A stretch of 64,000 nucleotides of DNA, from positions 992,001 to 1,056,000 of the forward strand of contig NZ_CP016809.1 in NCBI RefSeq assembly GCF_002741055.1, written 5' to 3'. Position 1 is the first letter of the stretch. The number at the start of each line of letters is the position of its first letter. The stretch comes from Paenibacillus ihbetae. GTDB taxonomy: Bacteria > Bacillota > Bacilli > Paenibacillales > Paenibacillaceae. Below are positions 54,256-62,788 of this stretch, piece after piece. The position numbers and the translations under genes are program-made. The notes beneath the pieces were generated by a model. The model was given only the letters and a program-made list of their open reading frames with translations, was not told the origin of the DNA and searched no databases.

Positions 54256-55074
54256 ATGGATTCCAATTTAACGAACCAAGTCGTAGCAGCCGATTTTTCA
54301 TTTCATCGCAAGCCCTTTAACATGACGATGCCGGACGGCTTTGACACCTACCTGATGCGGTGGCAGACGGACGGCCGCTGCCGGGCCCGCATTGACGATG
54401 AGCTTGCGCTCGTCGAAGCCGGCGATTTGCTGATTTTTCCTCCGGGCCAATTCTACGAGCTCCGTATTGACGATGAAGTCAATGCCATGGGAGAGCTGAC
54501 GATTGAGAGCGGAGATTATCATATTTTTTTCAAGGGGCCTTGGGCGGATGCCTGGTGGAAATCGAAGAAGCGTCCTTCCAAAATCCGCGTCCCGGTCGAA
54601 GAGCGGTACTTGAGCCTGTTCCGCCAGATCGTTCTGGAGCAGCGCCGGGTTTCGAATCCTTATCCGGAAATATCGGACTACACGGCTAGAATTCTCTGCC
54701 TGGAGGTCGACCGCCTGCTCTCCGAGCAGCCGACCACCACGCCGAAGACCTATCTGGCCTACCGCATGAAAAATTATATTGAAGAGAACGCATCCTCCAT
54801 GTTCAAGCTGGAGGACGTCGCCGCGCATGTGGGCATCAGCGTCTCGCGGGCGGTGCACCTGTTCAAGGAAACCTTCGGAACCACCATCATGCAGTATACG
54901 ATGGATGTCCGCCTGAACATGGCCAAGGAGAGAATCGTATTCAGCCCGCTGTCGCTGGAGGACGTCGCCGAAACGTCGGGCTTTGCCAACTACACCTATT
55001 TTCACCGGGTGTTCCGCTCCCGATTCGGCCAATCGCCGAAGCAGTTCCGGTTGAACAGCCGGACGCCGACTTAA
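54256..55074 (+). CDS. AraC family transcriptional regulator
   Basis: Likely activator of the divergent sugar module. It has 272 residues: an N-terminal cupin sensing domain (about 15-110, DGFDTYLMRWQTDGRCRARI) and a C-terminal AraC double HTH (about 172-270; LEDVAAHVGISVSRAVHLF and LEDVAETSGFANYTYFHRVF). The 152-base divergent region contains the palindrome TACCATGGTA (54143-54152), a possible operator. Confidence 0.9.
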   Translation: MDSNLTNQVVAADFSFHRKPFNMTMPDGFDTYLMRWQTDGRCRARIDDELALVEAGDLLIFPPGQFYELRIDDEVNAMGELTIESGDYHIFFKGPWADAWWKSKKRPSKIRVPVEERYLSLFRQIVLEQRRVSNPYPEISDYTARILCLEVDRLLSEQPTTTPKTYLAYRMKNYIEENASSMFKLEDVAAHVGISVSRAVHLFKETFGTTIMQYTMDVRLNMAKERIVFSPLSLEDVAETSGFANYTYFHRVFRSRFGQSPKQFRLNSRTPT

Positions 55075-55099
55075 AGCAGCGATCGATTGCGAGCGACAC

Positions 55100-55147
55100 A
55101 AAAAGGACCGGCCAAGGATTTGCTCCTTGCCGGTCCTTCCATTTTAG
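55100..55147. terminator. Bidirectional terminator
   Basis: AAGGACCGGC pairs with GCCGGTCCTT, with an inner AAGGA/TCCTT stem; TCCATTTT follows on the plus strand and TTTTTGTG on the minus strand. It serves the convergent AraC gene and the 55192 gene. Confidence 0.82.
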
Positions 55148-55191
55148 TTACATAGACGAGAAGCGCGCTATCGTCCCTCAAGGGCTGCGAT

Positions 55192-55503
55192 TTACGGCCG
55201 AGCGTGCCGCGCGGCCGCCGCTTCGGCAACAACTGCTGCCAAGTCGTCATTGCCGTACATCGACAGCACGCCAAGAACCGTCTGGTCCGGGATATCCCCA
55301 GCCTCCTCCTTCGGCACCGTCAGCTCCAGGACGCGGCCCAGCCGTTCGTTATCCGGCTGTCCGGGATACGCCTTCCGGTACAGCTCCGCCGGATCCAGGC
55401 CGTGATTGACGCACCACTGCGCAAACACAAGGATCATCATATCCTCGTCCTGCCGGTAGGATTCCACGATCCGATCTTCCATGGATTTTCCTTCAGCATC
55501 CAT
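55192..55503 (-). CDS. Small acidic protein of unknown function
   Basis: It has 103 residues, starting MDAEGKSMEDRIVESYRQDE, mostly helical and acidic, with ILVFAQWCVNHGLDPAELYR in the middle and an Ala-rich C-terminal helix. No domain is recognised. ATG at 55503 has GAGGAGGAGAG upstream; an in-frame start at 55542 precedes that site. Confidence 0.7.
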   Translation of the reverse strand: MDAEGKSMEDRIVESYRQDEDMMILVFAQWCVNHGLDPAELYRKAYPGQPDNERLGRVLELTVPKEEAGDIPDQTVLGVLSMYGNDDLAAVVAEAAAARHARP

Positions 55504-55780
55504 TCTCTCTCTCCTCCTCACCCGAGAAGCAGCCATGCCCATGGCCGCCTTCTTACATCATGAGGACATTATAACGCTTTGCCTGCATGTATACAAAACG
55601 GTGGCTTGAACCGGTTTGGTTCGACGCTTGTTTCCCAGGCTTTCACTTGGATTCGACATCCCCGGCGGAATGTCCCCGGGCTAGATGATCTCTTTTCGTT
55701 TACAATAGCTTTCCGCTCCGTCCGAATGTTTGTTATCATATTCCTATTCCTGTTGTTATTAAAGCGAGGTTTATACATTT

Positions 55781-56407
55781 ATGAAAAGATGGAGCCGATG
55801 GATGATTCCCGCGATTTATGCCGGAATTCTCGCAGCCGGCCTTACGTTCCGCCATGAGCTGCTGGATTGGCTTCAGCAGAACCGTTCCCTCCCGCTCATG
55901 ACGCTGCTGGCCGCTCTTCTCGCCCTGATCCCCATCGTCCCCTATAAAGCCGTCATTGCCGTGCTCGGATACGCTTATGGCCCTGTATGGGCATCGACCG
56001 CTGCATGGCTAGGTACGACGACGGCAGCCTGCATCGTGTATTTTGGCGTTCGGACGCTGTACCGGGAATCCGGCAGGCGCCTGCTCGGCAAGTATAAGAT
56101 GCTGCACGCCTTTACGGAAGCCGTGGAGCGTCATCCCTTTCGAGCGGTATTCCTGGCGCGGCTGCTTCCGATCATTCCGCAGACGGGTGTGAATCTATAC
56201 GCCGGGATTGCTTCGGTTCCGTTCTGGACCTTTACGGCCGCTTCGGCGCTCGGGAAGATCCCTGCAATTGTTCTGTATGCCTGGCTCGGAAGCGGCCTTG
56301 CGGACCGCCCTCTTTTGTTCGCCCTGCTTGCCGCAGCCATGATGCTGGCAGCAGCTGCCGTCCTGGCTCTTTACCGCTGCATGAAAAGGCGCCGTGCGAA
56401 CGTTTGA
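55781..56407 (+). CDS. TVP38/TMEM64 (DedA-superfamily) membrane protein
   Basis: Polytopic membrane protein of the VTT domain superfamily, whose members are linked to lipid scrambling or polyprenyl-phosphate flipping. It has 208 residues with about five hydrophobic segments and the family loop FLARLLPIIPQTGVNLYAGI. The C-terminus is basic (CMKRRRANV). The ribosome site is GAGG at 10 bases. Confidence 0.87.
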   Translation: MKRWSRWMIPAIYAGILAAGLTFRHELLDWLQQNRSLPLMTLLAALLALIPIVPYKAVIAVLGYAYGPVWASTAAWLGTTTAACIVYFGVRTLYRESGRRLLGKYKMLHAFTEAVERHPFRAVFLARLLPIIPQTGVNLYAGIASVPFWTFTAASALGKIPAIVLYAWLGSGLADRPLLFALLAAAMMLAAAAVLALYRCMKRRRANV

Positions 56408-56414
56408 CGAAATT

Positions 56415-56443
56415 TTGGTTTCACCGGGTAAAAGGATTATAAT
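56415..56443 (+). promoter_or_regulatory. Likely sigma-A promoter of msrAB
   Basis: TTGGTT (56415-56420) and TATAAT (56438-56443) with a 17-base spacer, about 45 bases before the msrAB start. Confidence 0.65.
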
Positions 56444-56492
56444 AGAACATAAGGTTTCATCATCTTGTAATGAACGCATGGAGGGATAAAAT

Positions 56493-57461
56493 ATGGATAA
56501 TCGTACAGCCCCAAGTCAACTGGCCACGTTTGCCGGAGGGTGCTTTTGGTGCATGGTCTCTCCGTTTGACGAACTGCCAGGCATCCTGAAGGTGGTGTCC
56601 GGCTATACCGGCGGCCACACCGAGAACCCGACCTACGAGGAGGTCTGCTCCGATACGACCGGCCATTACGAGGCCGTCCAAATTACGTATGATCCGGAGG
56701 TCTTCCCATATGAAAAGCTGCTGGAGCTGTTCTGGCAGCAGATTGACCCGACCGATGAAGGCGGGCAGTTCTATGATCGCGGAACGTCCTACCGTACCGC
56801 GATTTTCTATCATACCGAGGAGCAGCGCGAGCTCGCCGAGCAATCCAAGGCGGCGCTTGCGGCAAGCGGCAGATTCGATAAGCCGATCGTAACGCCGATT
56901 ATTCCGGCCAGCACGTTTTACGAGGCGGAAGAGTACCACCAGGATTATTACAAAAAAAATCCGGGCCATTACAAGCGGTATCGTAAAGGCTCCGGCAGGG
57001 AGGATTTCATCGAGCGCCATTGGTCCGAGCCGATCGATAAAGAGGAGCTTAAGCAGCGCTTGACCCCGATCCAATATGAGGTCACCCAGAATAACGCGAC
57101 CGAGCCGCCGTTCCGGAACGAGTTCTGGGACCATGACGGCGAAGGCATCTATGTGGATATCGTCTCGGGCGAGCCGCTTTTCAGCTCGACCGACAAATAT
57201 GATGCCGGCTGTGGCTGGCCGAGCTTCACGCGGCCGATCCGCGAGCACAACATCAAGGAGAAGCTCGACCTCAGCCACATGATGGTGCGCACCGAGGTAA
57301 GAAGCAAGAAAGCCGATTCCCATCTGGGGCATGTGTTTGACGACGGTCCAGGGCCGAACGGCCTTCGCTACTGCATCAATTCGGCCGCGCTTCGGTTCGT
57401 TCCGAAGAAGGATCTGGAGAAGGAAGGCTACGGCGAATACCTGCAGCTGTTTGAGAAGTAA
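56493..57461 (+). CDS. msrAB: Bifunctional methionine sulfoxide reductase MsrA-MsrB
   Basis: Repairs both S- and R-methionine sulfoxide in oxidised proteins. It has 322 residues: an MsrA domain (about 8-170) with catalytic Cys17 in GGCFWCM, and an MsrB domain (about 183-315) with [10 protein letters not shown] and the catalytic Cys in [10 protein letters not shown]. The zinc-binding CxxC pairs of some MsrB are absent. No signal peptide, so cytoplasmic. ATG has GGAGGG at about 8 bases. Confidence 0.95.
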   Translation: MDNRTAPSQLATFAGGCFWCMVSPFDELPGILKVVSGYTGGHTENPTYEEVCSDTTGHYEAVQITYDPEVFPYEKLLELFWQQIDPTDEGGQFYDRGTSYRTAIFYHTEEQRELAEQSKAALAASGRFDKPIVTPIIPASTFYEAEEYHQDYYKKNPGHYKRYRKGSGREDFIERHWSEPIDKEELKQRLTPIQYEVTQNNATEPPFRNEFWDHDGEGIYVDIVSGEPLFSSTDKYDAGCGWPSFTRPIREHNIKEKLDLSHMMVRTEVRSKKADSHLGHVFDDGPGPNGLRYCINSAALRFVPKKDLEKEGYGEYLQLFEK

Positions 57462-57549
57462 GCGGGTCTTCCGTCTTTGCATCCGATTAATATCGGGCCC
57501 GGCCGGGTAATATGACAGTAATCGAACATATAAATGGAGGGATTTCACG

Positions 57550-57732
57550 ATGCCTTGGAGCAAGCATGACTATCCGCCATCCATGAAAAACCTCGAGCCC
57601 CGGGTCCGGAACAAAGCCGTGGAAATCGCGAACGCCCTGCTGGAGGAAGATTACGATGAAGGCCGCGCGATTGCCATCGCCACGGCCAAAGCCCAGGAGT
57701 GGGACGAGAACCATCCGGATGAGAAGGAGTAG
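57550..57732 (+). CDS. Small conserved acidic protein, unknown
   Basis: It has 60 residues: MPWSKHDYPPSMKNLEPRVR, then a helical stretch NKAVEIANALLEEDYDEGRA and IAIATAKAQEWDENHPDEKE. It resembles small stress-type proteins seen in many Bacilli, but no function is assigned. The ribosome site is GGAGGG at 10 bases. It follows msrAB by 88 bases and is followed by a strong terminator. Confidence 0.78.
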   Translation: MPWSKHDYPPSMKNLEPRVRNKAVEIANALLEEDYDEGRAIAIATAKAQEWDENHPDEKE

Positions 57733-57770
57733 TCTGATGGTTTACGCTACCTATATCATTTATAGAAAAC

Positions 57771-57797
57771 AAGTCCCGAGAACGGGACTTGTTTTTT
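57771..57797 (+). terminator. Terminator using the AAGTCCC palindrome
   Basis: AAGTCCCGAGAACGGGACTT followed by GTTTTTTTC. The stem is the same palindrome as the repeat arrays at 42641-42761 and 62789-62962; here it is a single copy with a T-run. Confidence 0.88.
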
Positions 57798-57890
57798 TCA
57801 TATTGGCTGCGTATATCGAATCCCGCTAATATTCTAGTAAAAGCTAAACACTCACTACCCAAGCCACTGGTTTCATTCATGAAATGGAAA

Positions 57891-58490
57891 TTAATCTACT
57901 CGTATCGTGATTTTTTGGCCAGTTGGTTTATTCGAGAAGGGTCTGCTGAACTCACTGAAAATGAATTCCATCCCTTGGATTTGATCAGAAAGCGGCGGGG
58001 ATATGATGTAGTTAAACGATGAATGACCAGAGGCACTGCGTCCGGTATCCATGCTGCAGTCGTATTCATCTCCCACATATAATTCGAAATGCTTCAGTTC
58101 ATATGAAGGCTCCGATTCGTTTGTTACGTCCCAGTCCACATTGAAGGTGACTACGCTTGCATTGTCATATTGCCGTACAGAGGTCACGGTATAGAAGAAT
58201 TCCCCTTGTTCCACGGATTTCAGCACGGGAATATGCTTTCTGAATCCGGTCGGCTTTACGACGGGCTTGAAATATTGTTCGGTTAACAATGCAGCAAACA
58301 CGGATTTTAAAAAATCCGGATAGAACTCATAATCAGCTGCCCATTTCTCTATGTATTCTAATGGCGGATAGCCTGGATTATGGTTTGAGAGCTCCTTGCG
58401 TTCTTTTAGCAGTTTGCAAATTTGTTCATCAATGTGATAAATGTCCTCATCGTAATGCTCGGTTGGACGTTCAAATGGCATTCGTTTCAT
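57891..58490 (-). CDS. Conserved-looking protein of unknown function
   Basis: It has 199 residues. The N-terminus (about 12-35, DEDIYHIDEQICKLLKERKE) resembles the helix of chorismate-mutase-like and other DIDxxIxxLLxxR proteins. The rest is beta-rich with no motif recognised. No signal peptide. Its codon use is more AT-rich than that of neighbours, which may indicate later acquisition. Confidence 0.65.
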   Translation of the reverse strand: MKRMPFERPTEHYDEDIYHIDEQICKLLKERKELSNHNPGYPPLEYIEKWAADYEFYPDFLKSVFAALLTEQYFKPVVKPTGFRKHIPVLKSVEQGEFFYTVTSVRQYDNASVVTFNVDWDVTNESEPSYELKHFELYVGDEYDCSMDTGRSASGHSSFNYIISPPLSDQIQGMEFIFSEFSRPFSNKPTGQKITIRVD

Positions 58491-58812
58491 ATTTGTCCTC
58501 CTAATCCATAATGTTTTGCCCCATATCGGATGTTCAGGATGAAGCTCAGGTTTGCCGCAGCGTTAGACCGGTCTTCTTTTTTATCGTAAGCAGACCAAGA
58601 TCCGACCGGCATGTTAGTTTTTCTTATTCGGTGCAGTATTCGCATTTTCCTTGGACACCAAAATAACGCCAGTAAAAGTTAAACGGCCTTCCCCCCAATC
58701 ACATTCAGGAAAAAGGCCGTTTTGCTTGTATGATGGATTCGCTTATTGAACAAGTGCATTTCACACCGGGGCTTAAGCATAGACCGCCCCTTCCTCTCGT
58801 ACAACCGGATCA
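58491..58812. other. Intergenic stretch
   Basis: It contains the upstream region of the 57891 gene (no clear promoter read) and the terminator of yitT at 58681-58722. No gene is supported. Confidence 0.5.
58681..58722 (-). terminator. Terminator after the YitT gene
   Basis: AAACGGCCTT pairs with AAGGCCGTTT around a loop of about 22 bases; on the minus strand AACTTTTACT follows. It lies 90 bases past the yitT stop. Confidence 0.7.
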
Positions 58813-59502
58813 TCACCGGCCGCTTACCGTATGCTGCGCAGGTTTCGGCGCAACGGCGGCTCGCTGGGAGCGCGCTGGCTTCGGGCCTTGCTTCTTGCCG
58901 GTTCTCTCCGTACCGAAGGTTACCGTCAACGTGATGATTTGCCCCGCAATGGATACGGCTAATATGGTATACAAGGTTTCAACCAGCGGCATATAAAACA
59001 GGGAAAGGAGAAGCACGATCGCATCCATTAGGAAAAAGACCGTTCCTACCTTCAGTCCGCTCCATTCGCTGAACAGAACAGAGATCACGTCATCTCCACC
59101 CGTAGCTCCGCCGAATCGGAGGACGATGCCGGCACCAAAGCCGGTCAACACCCCGGACAGCAGCGCAGCTGCCAATAGATTATTCCCAAGATCGATGACG
59201 AGCGTCGAGTATCGCTCCATCAACGCATAGAAGAGCGTGAACATGCTCGCTGCCGCAACCGTATGAATGATGAATTTTCTTCCCTTTACAAACCAAGCGA
59301 TCAGCAATACCGGAATATCCATCAGGATCATGCTGAGCGCAGGCGGAATATCCAGCACATACTTGCCCAACAGCGCCAGGCCAACAAATCCGCCTTCCGT
59401 CAAATGATTATAAAAATTAATGTGGTAATACGCAAATGCCATTAAAAACGTTCCGAACATCATCGCCGACATGGCGATAATCGACTCTTGATTTTTCCTC
59501 AT
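58813..59502 (-). CDS. YitT family membrane protein
   Basis: Integral membrane protein of the YitT family, transport role suspected but not proven. It has 229 residues with five or six hydrophobic segments, FGGATGGDDVISVLFSEW as a family loop, and a basic Ala/Pro/Lys tail (TERTGKKQGPKPARSQ). The C-terminal DUF2179 domain of longer members is absent. ATG at 59502 has AGAGGG at 7 bases. A leader ORF and a set of mutually exclusive stems precede it. Confidence 0.88.
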   Translation of the reverse strand: MRKNQESIIAMSAMMFGTFLMAFAYYHINFYNHLTEGGFVGLALLGKYVLDIPPALSMILMDIPVLLIAWFVKGRKFIIHTVAAASMFTLFYALMERYSTLVIDLGNNLLAAALLSGVLTGFGAGIVLRFGGATGGDDVISVLFSEWSGLKVGTVFFLMDAIVLLLSLFYMPLVETLYTILAVSIAGQIITLTVTFGTERTGKKQGPKPARSQRAAVAPKPAQHTVSGR

Positions 59503-59519
59503 ACAGGATCCCTCTTGTC

Positions 59520-59655
59520 GTAGTAGATTGGTCAGACACAGGCCAATCTCTACGCAGAGGCAACCGTGAGGAGTTCATCCTTCGAACCATAGTTCCCATT
59601 CCTTTCGTAGAGACCGTCCTGGTCTTCAGACGTCCGACTTCGCTCTACGAAGGAA
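59520..59655 (-). promoter_or_regulatory. Candidate translational attenuator of yitT
   Basis: Four RNA arms on the minus strand: arm 1 TTCCTTCGTAGAG (59643-59655), arm 2 CTCTACGAAAGGAA (59599-59612), arm 3 GCGTAGAGATTGG (59543-59555), arm 4 CCAATCTACTAC (59520-59531). Arms 1:2 pair over 13 bases and 3:4 pair through GATTGG/CCAATC, but arm 2 CTCTACG can instead pair with arm 3 CGTAGAG. The yitT ribosome site (59510-59516) is immediately after arm 4. The layout matches ribosome-stall attenuators; the function here is inference. Confidence 0.5.
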
Positions 59656-59656
59656 G

Positions 59657-59722
59657 CTATGTGTATGAGAGATCATAACGTTTCCAAATCGTCCTTTGGG
59701 GATTCGTCCTTCGGGGACTCAT
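59657..59722 (-). CDS. Candidate 21-residue leader peptide of yitT
   Basis: ATG at 59720-59722, stop TAG at 59657-59659. The peptide is cationic: it begins MSPRRTNPQRTIWK and ends RYDLSYT. AGAAAGGAT lies about 10 bases upstream. It sits inside the predicted yitT transcript and its stop is directly before arm 1 of the attenuator. No homologue is known to me. Confidence 0.45.
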   Translation of the reverse strand: MSPRRTNPQRTIWKRYDLSYT

Positions 59723-59762
59723 GGTATCCTGATCCTTTCTCTTTTAGTTGACTGCTAATATC

Positions 59763-59768
59763 ATTATA
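59763..59768 (-). promoter_or_regulatory. Extended -10 promoter of the yitT leader
   Basis: TGTTATAAT on the minus strand (TATAAT 59763-59768), an extended -10 element. The -35 at 17 bases (TTTAGC) is weak. The predicted leader is about 255 bases long. Confidence 0.55.
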
Positions 59769-59978
59769 ACACAAAAGAGCAGCAAGCTAAACAGACAGCT
59801 TTCAATTACTGGAATTCACATAAGCTTTTGTAAAAAATTAAAGAGGTTTTTGACGTCTTTGATGCCCCTCCTCCCTTCTGGCAGAAATTATGGATTGCGG
59901 GAAGCATACGATTGGCATACCATAGGTATAATAGAACACATGTTCCCTTTTGAATCTATCGTTGAGGATGTGTCGCAT

Positions 59979-60350
59979 ATGAAACGGACGGCCCCCCCTC
60001 TTCCCACCCGGGAGGATGAAGCCCTCATTCAAGACTACATGCTGCATGCGGTCATTGAATCCGTGCTTACACGCGATATGAATCTGCTGCCAACCCTCGA
60101 GCTCAAGCTGGCTGACCTTTATGCTCTCATCCTCCGGCATGCCGGCAGAGATAATGCCGACCGGCTATGGACAGTCCGGCGGCAGATGCGGCACCGCGGC
60201 ATACGCATTCTGGCCCGTCGCCGTACCGCCGCCGGATTCGAAATCAAGTATCTGTGCCGCGGATACGAATGCATGCTAGCATTCGACTCGGCTGCCTTCA
60301 TGCAGGAGCTTGCAGCACGGATCGGGGCCGTATCCCAAAATCGTTTATAA
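59979..60350 (+). CDS. Protein of unknown function upstream of yhgE
   Basis: It has 123 residues, starting MKRTAPPLPTREDEALIQDY, predominantly helical with many Arg residues in the middle (RRQMRHRGIRILARRRTAAG) and a short C-terminal KYLCRGYECMLAF segment. No known domain is recognised. ATG at 59979 follows GAGGATG; a TATAAT box lies at 59927-59932. It ends 40 bases before the YhgE/Pip gene, so the two are probably co-transcribed. Confidence 0.65.
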   Translation: MKRTAPPLPTREDEALIQDYMLHAVIESVLTRDMNLLPTLELKLADLYALILRHAGRDNADRLWTVRRQMRHRGIRILARRRTAAGFEIKYLCRGYECMLAFDSAAFMQELAARIGAVSQNRL

Positions 60351-60390
60351 GCCATACTAAGCTCCAAATACACACAAGGCAGGAGCTTTT

Positions 60391-62538
60391 ATGAAGAATA
60401 TCTTCCATATCTATGCAGCCGATCTCAGAAGAATAACCCGAAACTGGGCCGCATCCGTCATCATTCTCGGGCTCGCTGTCCTTCCCTCGCTGTACGCTTG
60501 GTTTAACATCCTTGCCTCATGGGATCCCTATGCCCAGACCTCGGGCATTTCGATTGCCGTAGCCAATCTGGATAAAGGCACCACATTGCGCGATCAGCCG
60601 ATTAATCTCGGCAAGGAAATCGTTGCATCCTTGAAAACCAACGAAAAGCTGGGATGGCGGTTCACGGAGGGCAGCGAGGAGGCGGTTCAAGGCGTGCGCC
60701 GCGGCGATGACTATGCGGCCATCGTCATTCCCGAGAATTTCTCTGCCCGCATTGGAACCGTGCTTGGGGATGAACCGGTCAAAGCCGAAATTCTGTATTA
60801 TACGAACGAGAAGATCAATGCCATTTCTCCAAAAGTGACCGCACAGGGCGCGTCGGGCGTCGTGGAGGAGATTAGCAAAAACTTCATCAAAACGGCAAAC
60901 GGAACCATCTTTGAAATCTTCAACCGGCTGGGCATCGAAATCAAGAACGAGCTGCCGACCATTAACAGGGTCCGCGACCTGCTGTTCCGTTTGGAGGACA
61001 GTTTCCCGCAGCTGAATCAAGCGGTCATGACGGCCGAGGAGGATATCAAGCTCGCCAATCGCCTTGTTAAAGAGGCGAATGCCGCGCTGCCCCGCCTCAA
61101 GGATATTGCGCAGACAGGAGAGCAAATGGCGGGGGCGCTGGTCGAATTTGCTGATCGCGCAGCCGCGGCCTCCGCTTCGCTTGATCCCGCGCTCCGTCAG
61201 GATCTGGAGGTGCTTGAGCAAGTATCGGGTACGATATCGCAAGCGGCAGATGCGCTCGGTCAGACCGATATCGATCCCGAAGAGCTCAAACGCCGGATCC
61301 AAACCGCTGCGGAGCGGGCAAAGGTCGGATCCGAGGCAGCCAAGCGGCTCGGCGCACTGTTCCAGCGGCTTGGCAGTATTTCGCCTGCAGCCGCCTCAGG
61401 GGCGGAACGGCTGAATGAGATCGCCGCTCGGCTTGCCTCCGCCGAATCCGTCCTTACCGTAATCGGAGAAGCGCTGGAGAAAGGCGATACGCCACCGCAG
61501 GAGTCGATCGACAAGCTCAAGAAGCTGGCCGATGACATCCACGCATTGACCGGCACTCTGCTGACGCGGTATGACAGCGAGATTGGCCCGGCGATTCGAG
61601 GTGCCTTCAACAAAGGCGAAGAAACGGCGAAACGGGTACAAAGCGAGCTCAGCCATGCACTGGCAATCGTACCGGATATCCAGAAGCTGCTAAAGGATGC
61701 CGGGGCTGGCCTGAAGCTCGGGGGTCAAGAAGTACAGCTCGCGAAAAACAGGCTACCGGAGGCGGAGCAGCGCATAACGAATCTTGCCAATAAAATACGC
61801 GAGCTGGAGGCGGGCGGGGATATCCAGGAAATTATCGATTTGCTGCAAAACAACTTCGAGCTCGAGAGCCAATTTTTTGCCGAGCCTGTGGTTTTGAAGG
61901 AGAATCGATTGTACCCGATTCCCAACTACGGCTCGGCAATGTCCCCCTTCTTCACCACCTTATCGCTGTGGGTCGGGGCGCTGCTGCTCGTCTCGCTCCT
62001 TACGGTCGACGTGCATGACGAGGAAAGGAGCTTTCGCAGCGTAGAGGTGTATTTCGGACGGTACCTGACGTTTCTTACCATCGCGCTTTTGCAGGCGTTG
62101 TTCGTCACGATTGGTGATCTGTATTTACTGAAAACCTACGTATCCGATCCGGACTGGTTCATCGTATTCGCGCTCCTGGCCAGCGCTGTATTCATGCTGA
62201 TCGTCTATACGCTGGTTTCGGTGTTCGGGAATGTCGGCAAGGCGCTGGCGATCGTGCTGCTCGTTCTGCAGCTGGCCGGCGCGGGGGGCACGTTCCCCAT
62301 CCAGATGACGCCGCCCTTCTTCCAGGCGCTGCACCCTTATCTGCCGTTCACCTACGCCATCAGCATGATGCGTGAAGCCGTCGGCGGCATCCTATGGGAT
62401 ATCGTCTACCGGGATTTGCTGATGCTGCTAATTTTCGCTGTTATTGCCCTTGTCATCGGCATCGTCCTTAAAAAGCCGATCAACCGGGCAAGCAGCGGAC
62501 TGGTCCGCAAAGCCAGGGAGTCCAAATTGATACATTAA
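60391..62538 (+). CDS. YhgE/Pip family membrane protein
   Basis: Large membrane protein of the YhgE/Pip (phage infection protein) family, related to ABC-2 and ESX/type VII accessory permeases. It has 715 residues: one N-terminal helix (about 20-40, VIILGLAVLPSLYAWFNI), a long extracytoplasmic coiled-coil-rich domain (about 45-510), and five or six C-terminal transmembrane segments (about 520-700) with a basic tail. In other Firmicutes the family serves as a phage receptor or in export. ATG has GCAGGAG at 8 bases. Confidence 0.9.
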   Translation: MKNIFHIYAADLRRITRNWAASVIILGLAVLPSLYAWFNILASWDPYAQTSGISIAVANLDKGTTLRDQPINLGKEIVASLKTNEKLGWRFTEGSEEAVQGVRRGDDYAAIVIPENFSARIGTVLGDEPVKAEILYYTNEKINAISPKVTAQGASGVVEEISKNFIKTANGTIFEIFNRLGIEIKNELPTINRVRDLLFRLEDSFPQLNQAVMTAEEDIKLANRLVKEANAALPRLKDIAQTGEQMAGALVEFADRAAAASASLDPALRQDLEVLEQVSGTISQAADALGQTDIDPEELKRRIQTAAERAKVGSEAAKRLGALFQRLGSISPAAASGAERLNEIAARLASAESVLTVIGEALEKGDTPPQESIDKLKKLADDIHALTGTLLTRYDSEIGPAIRGAFNKGEETAKRVQSELSHALAIVPDIQKLLKDAGAGLKLGGQEVQLAKNRLPEAEQRITNLANKIRELEAGGDIQEIIDLLQNNFELESQFFAEPVVLKENRLYPIPNYGSAMSPFFTTLSLWVGALLLVSLLTVDVHDEERSFRSVEVYFGRYLTFLTIALLQALFVTIGDLYLLKTYVSDPDWFIVFALLASAVFMLIVYTLVSVFGNVGKALAIVLLVLQLAGAGGTFPIQMTPPFFQALHPYLPFTYAISMMREAVGGILWDIVYRDLLMLLIFAVIALVIGIVLKKPINRASSGLVRKARESKLIH

Positions 62539-62620
62539 TCCTCGATGGCATTCCGCGCGGGTGCCGCAATAGTCTCCACTATACAGCATGCGTTACATTT
62601 TACTCCTTATCCAAGACAAA

Positions 62621-62669
62621 AGATGGCGGCGCCCGGGATGTTATCCGCGCACCACCATCTCTTTATTTT
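62621..62669 (+). terminator. Terminator after yhgE
   Basis: AGATGG-GG-CGC pairs with GCG-CC-CCATCT with small bulges, followed by CTTTATTTTT. Confidence 0.7.
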
Positions 62670-62788
62670 TGAATAATGATCGATTACCACTATTTATAGC
62701 AATTTATCGACGGATTATAGTTACCAAAATTCCGTTTTAACCGCATTTTATTTAGCTGAGGGGGCTCCGGTTGCTCCGGTTGCTCCAC

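Noticed and set aside
57789..58022. 77-codon plus-strand frame after the 57771 terminator
   Set aside because: It overlaps the end of the minus-strand 57891 gene and begins within the terminator T-run; no ribosome site.
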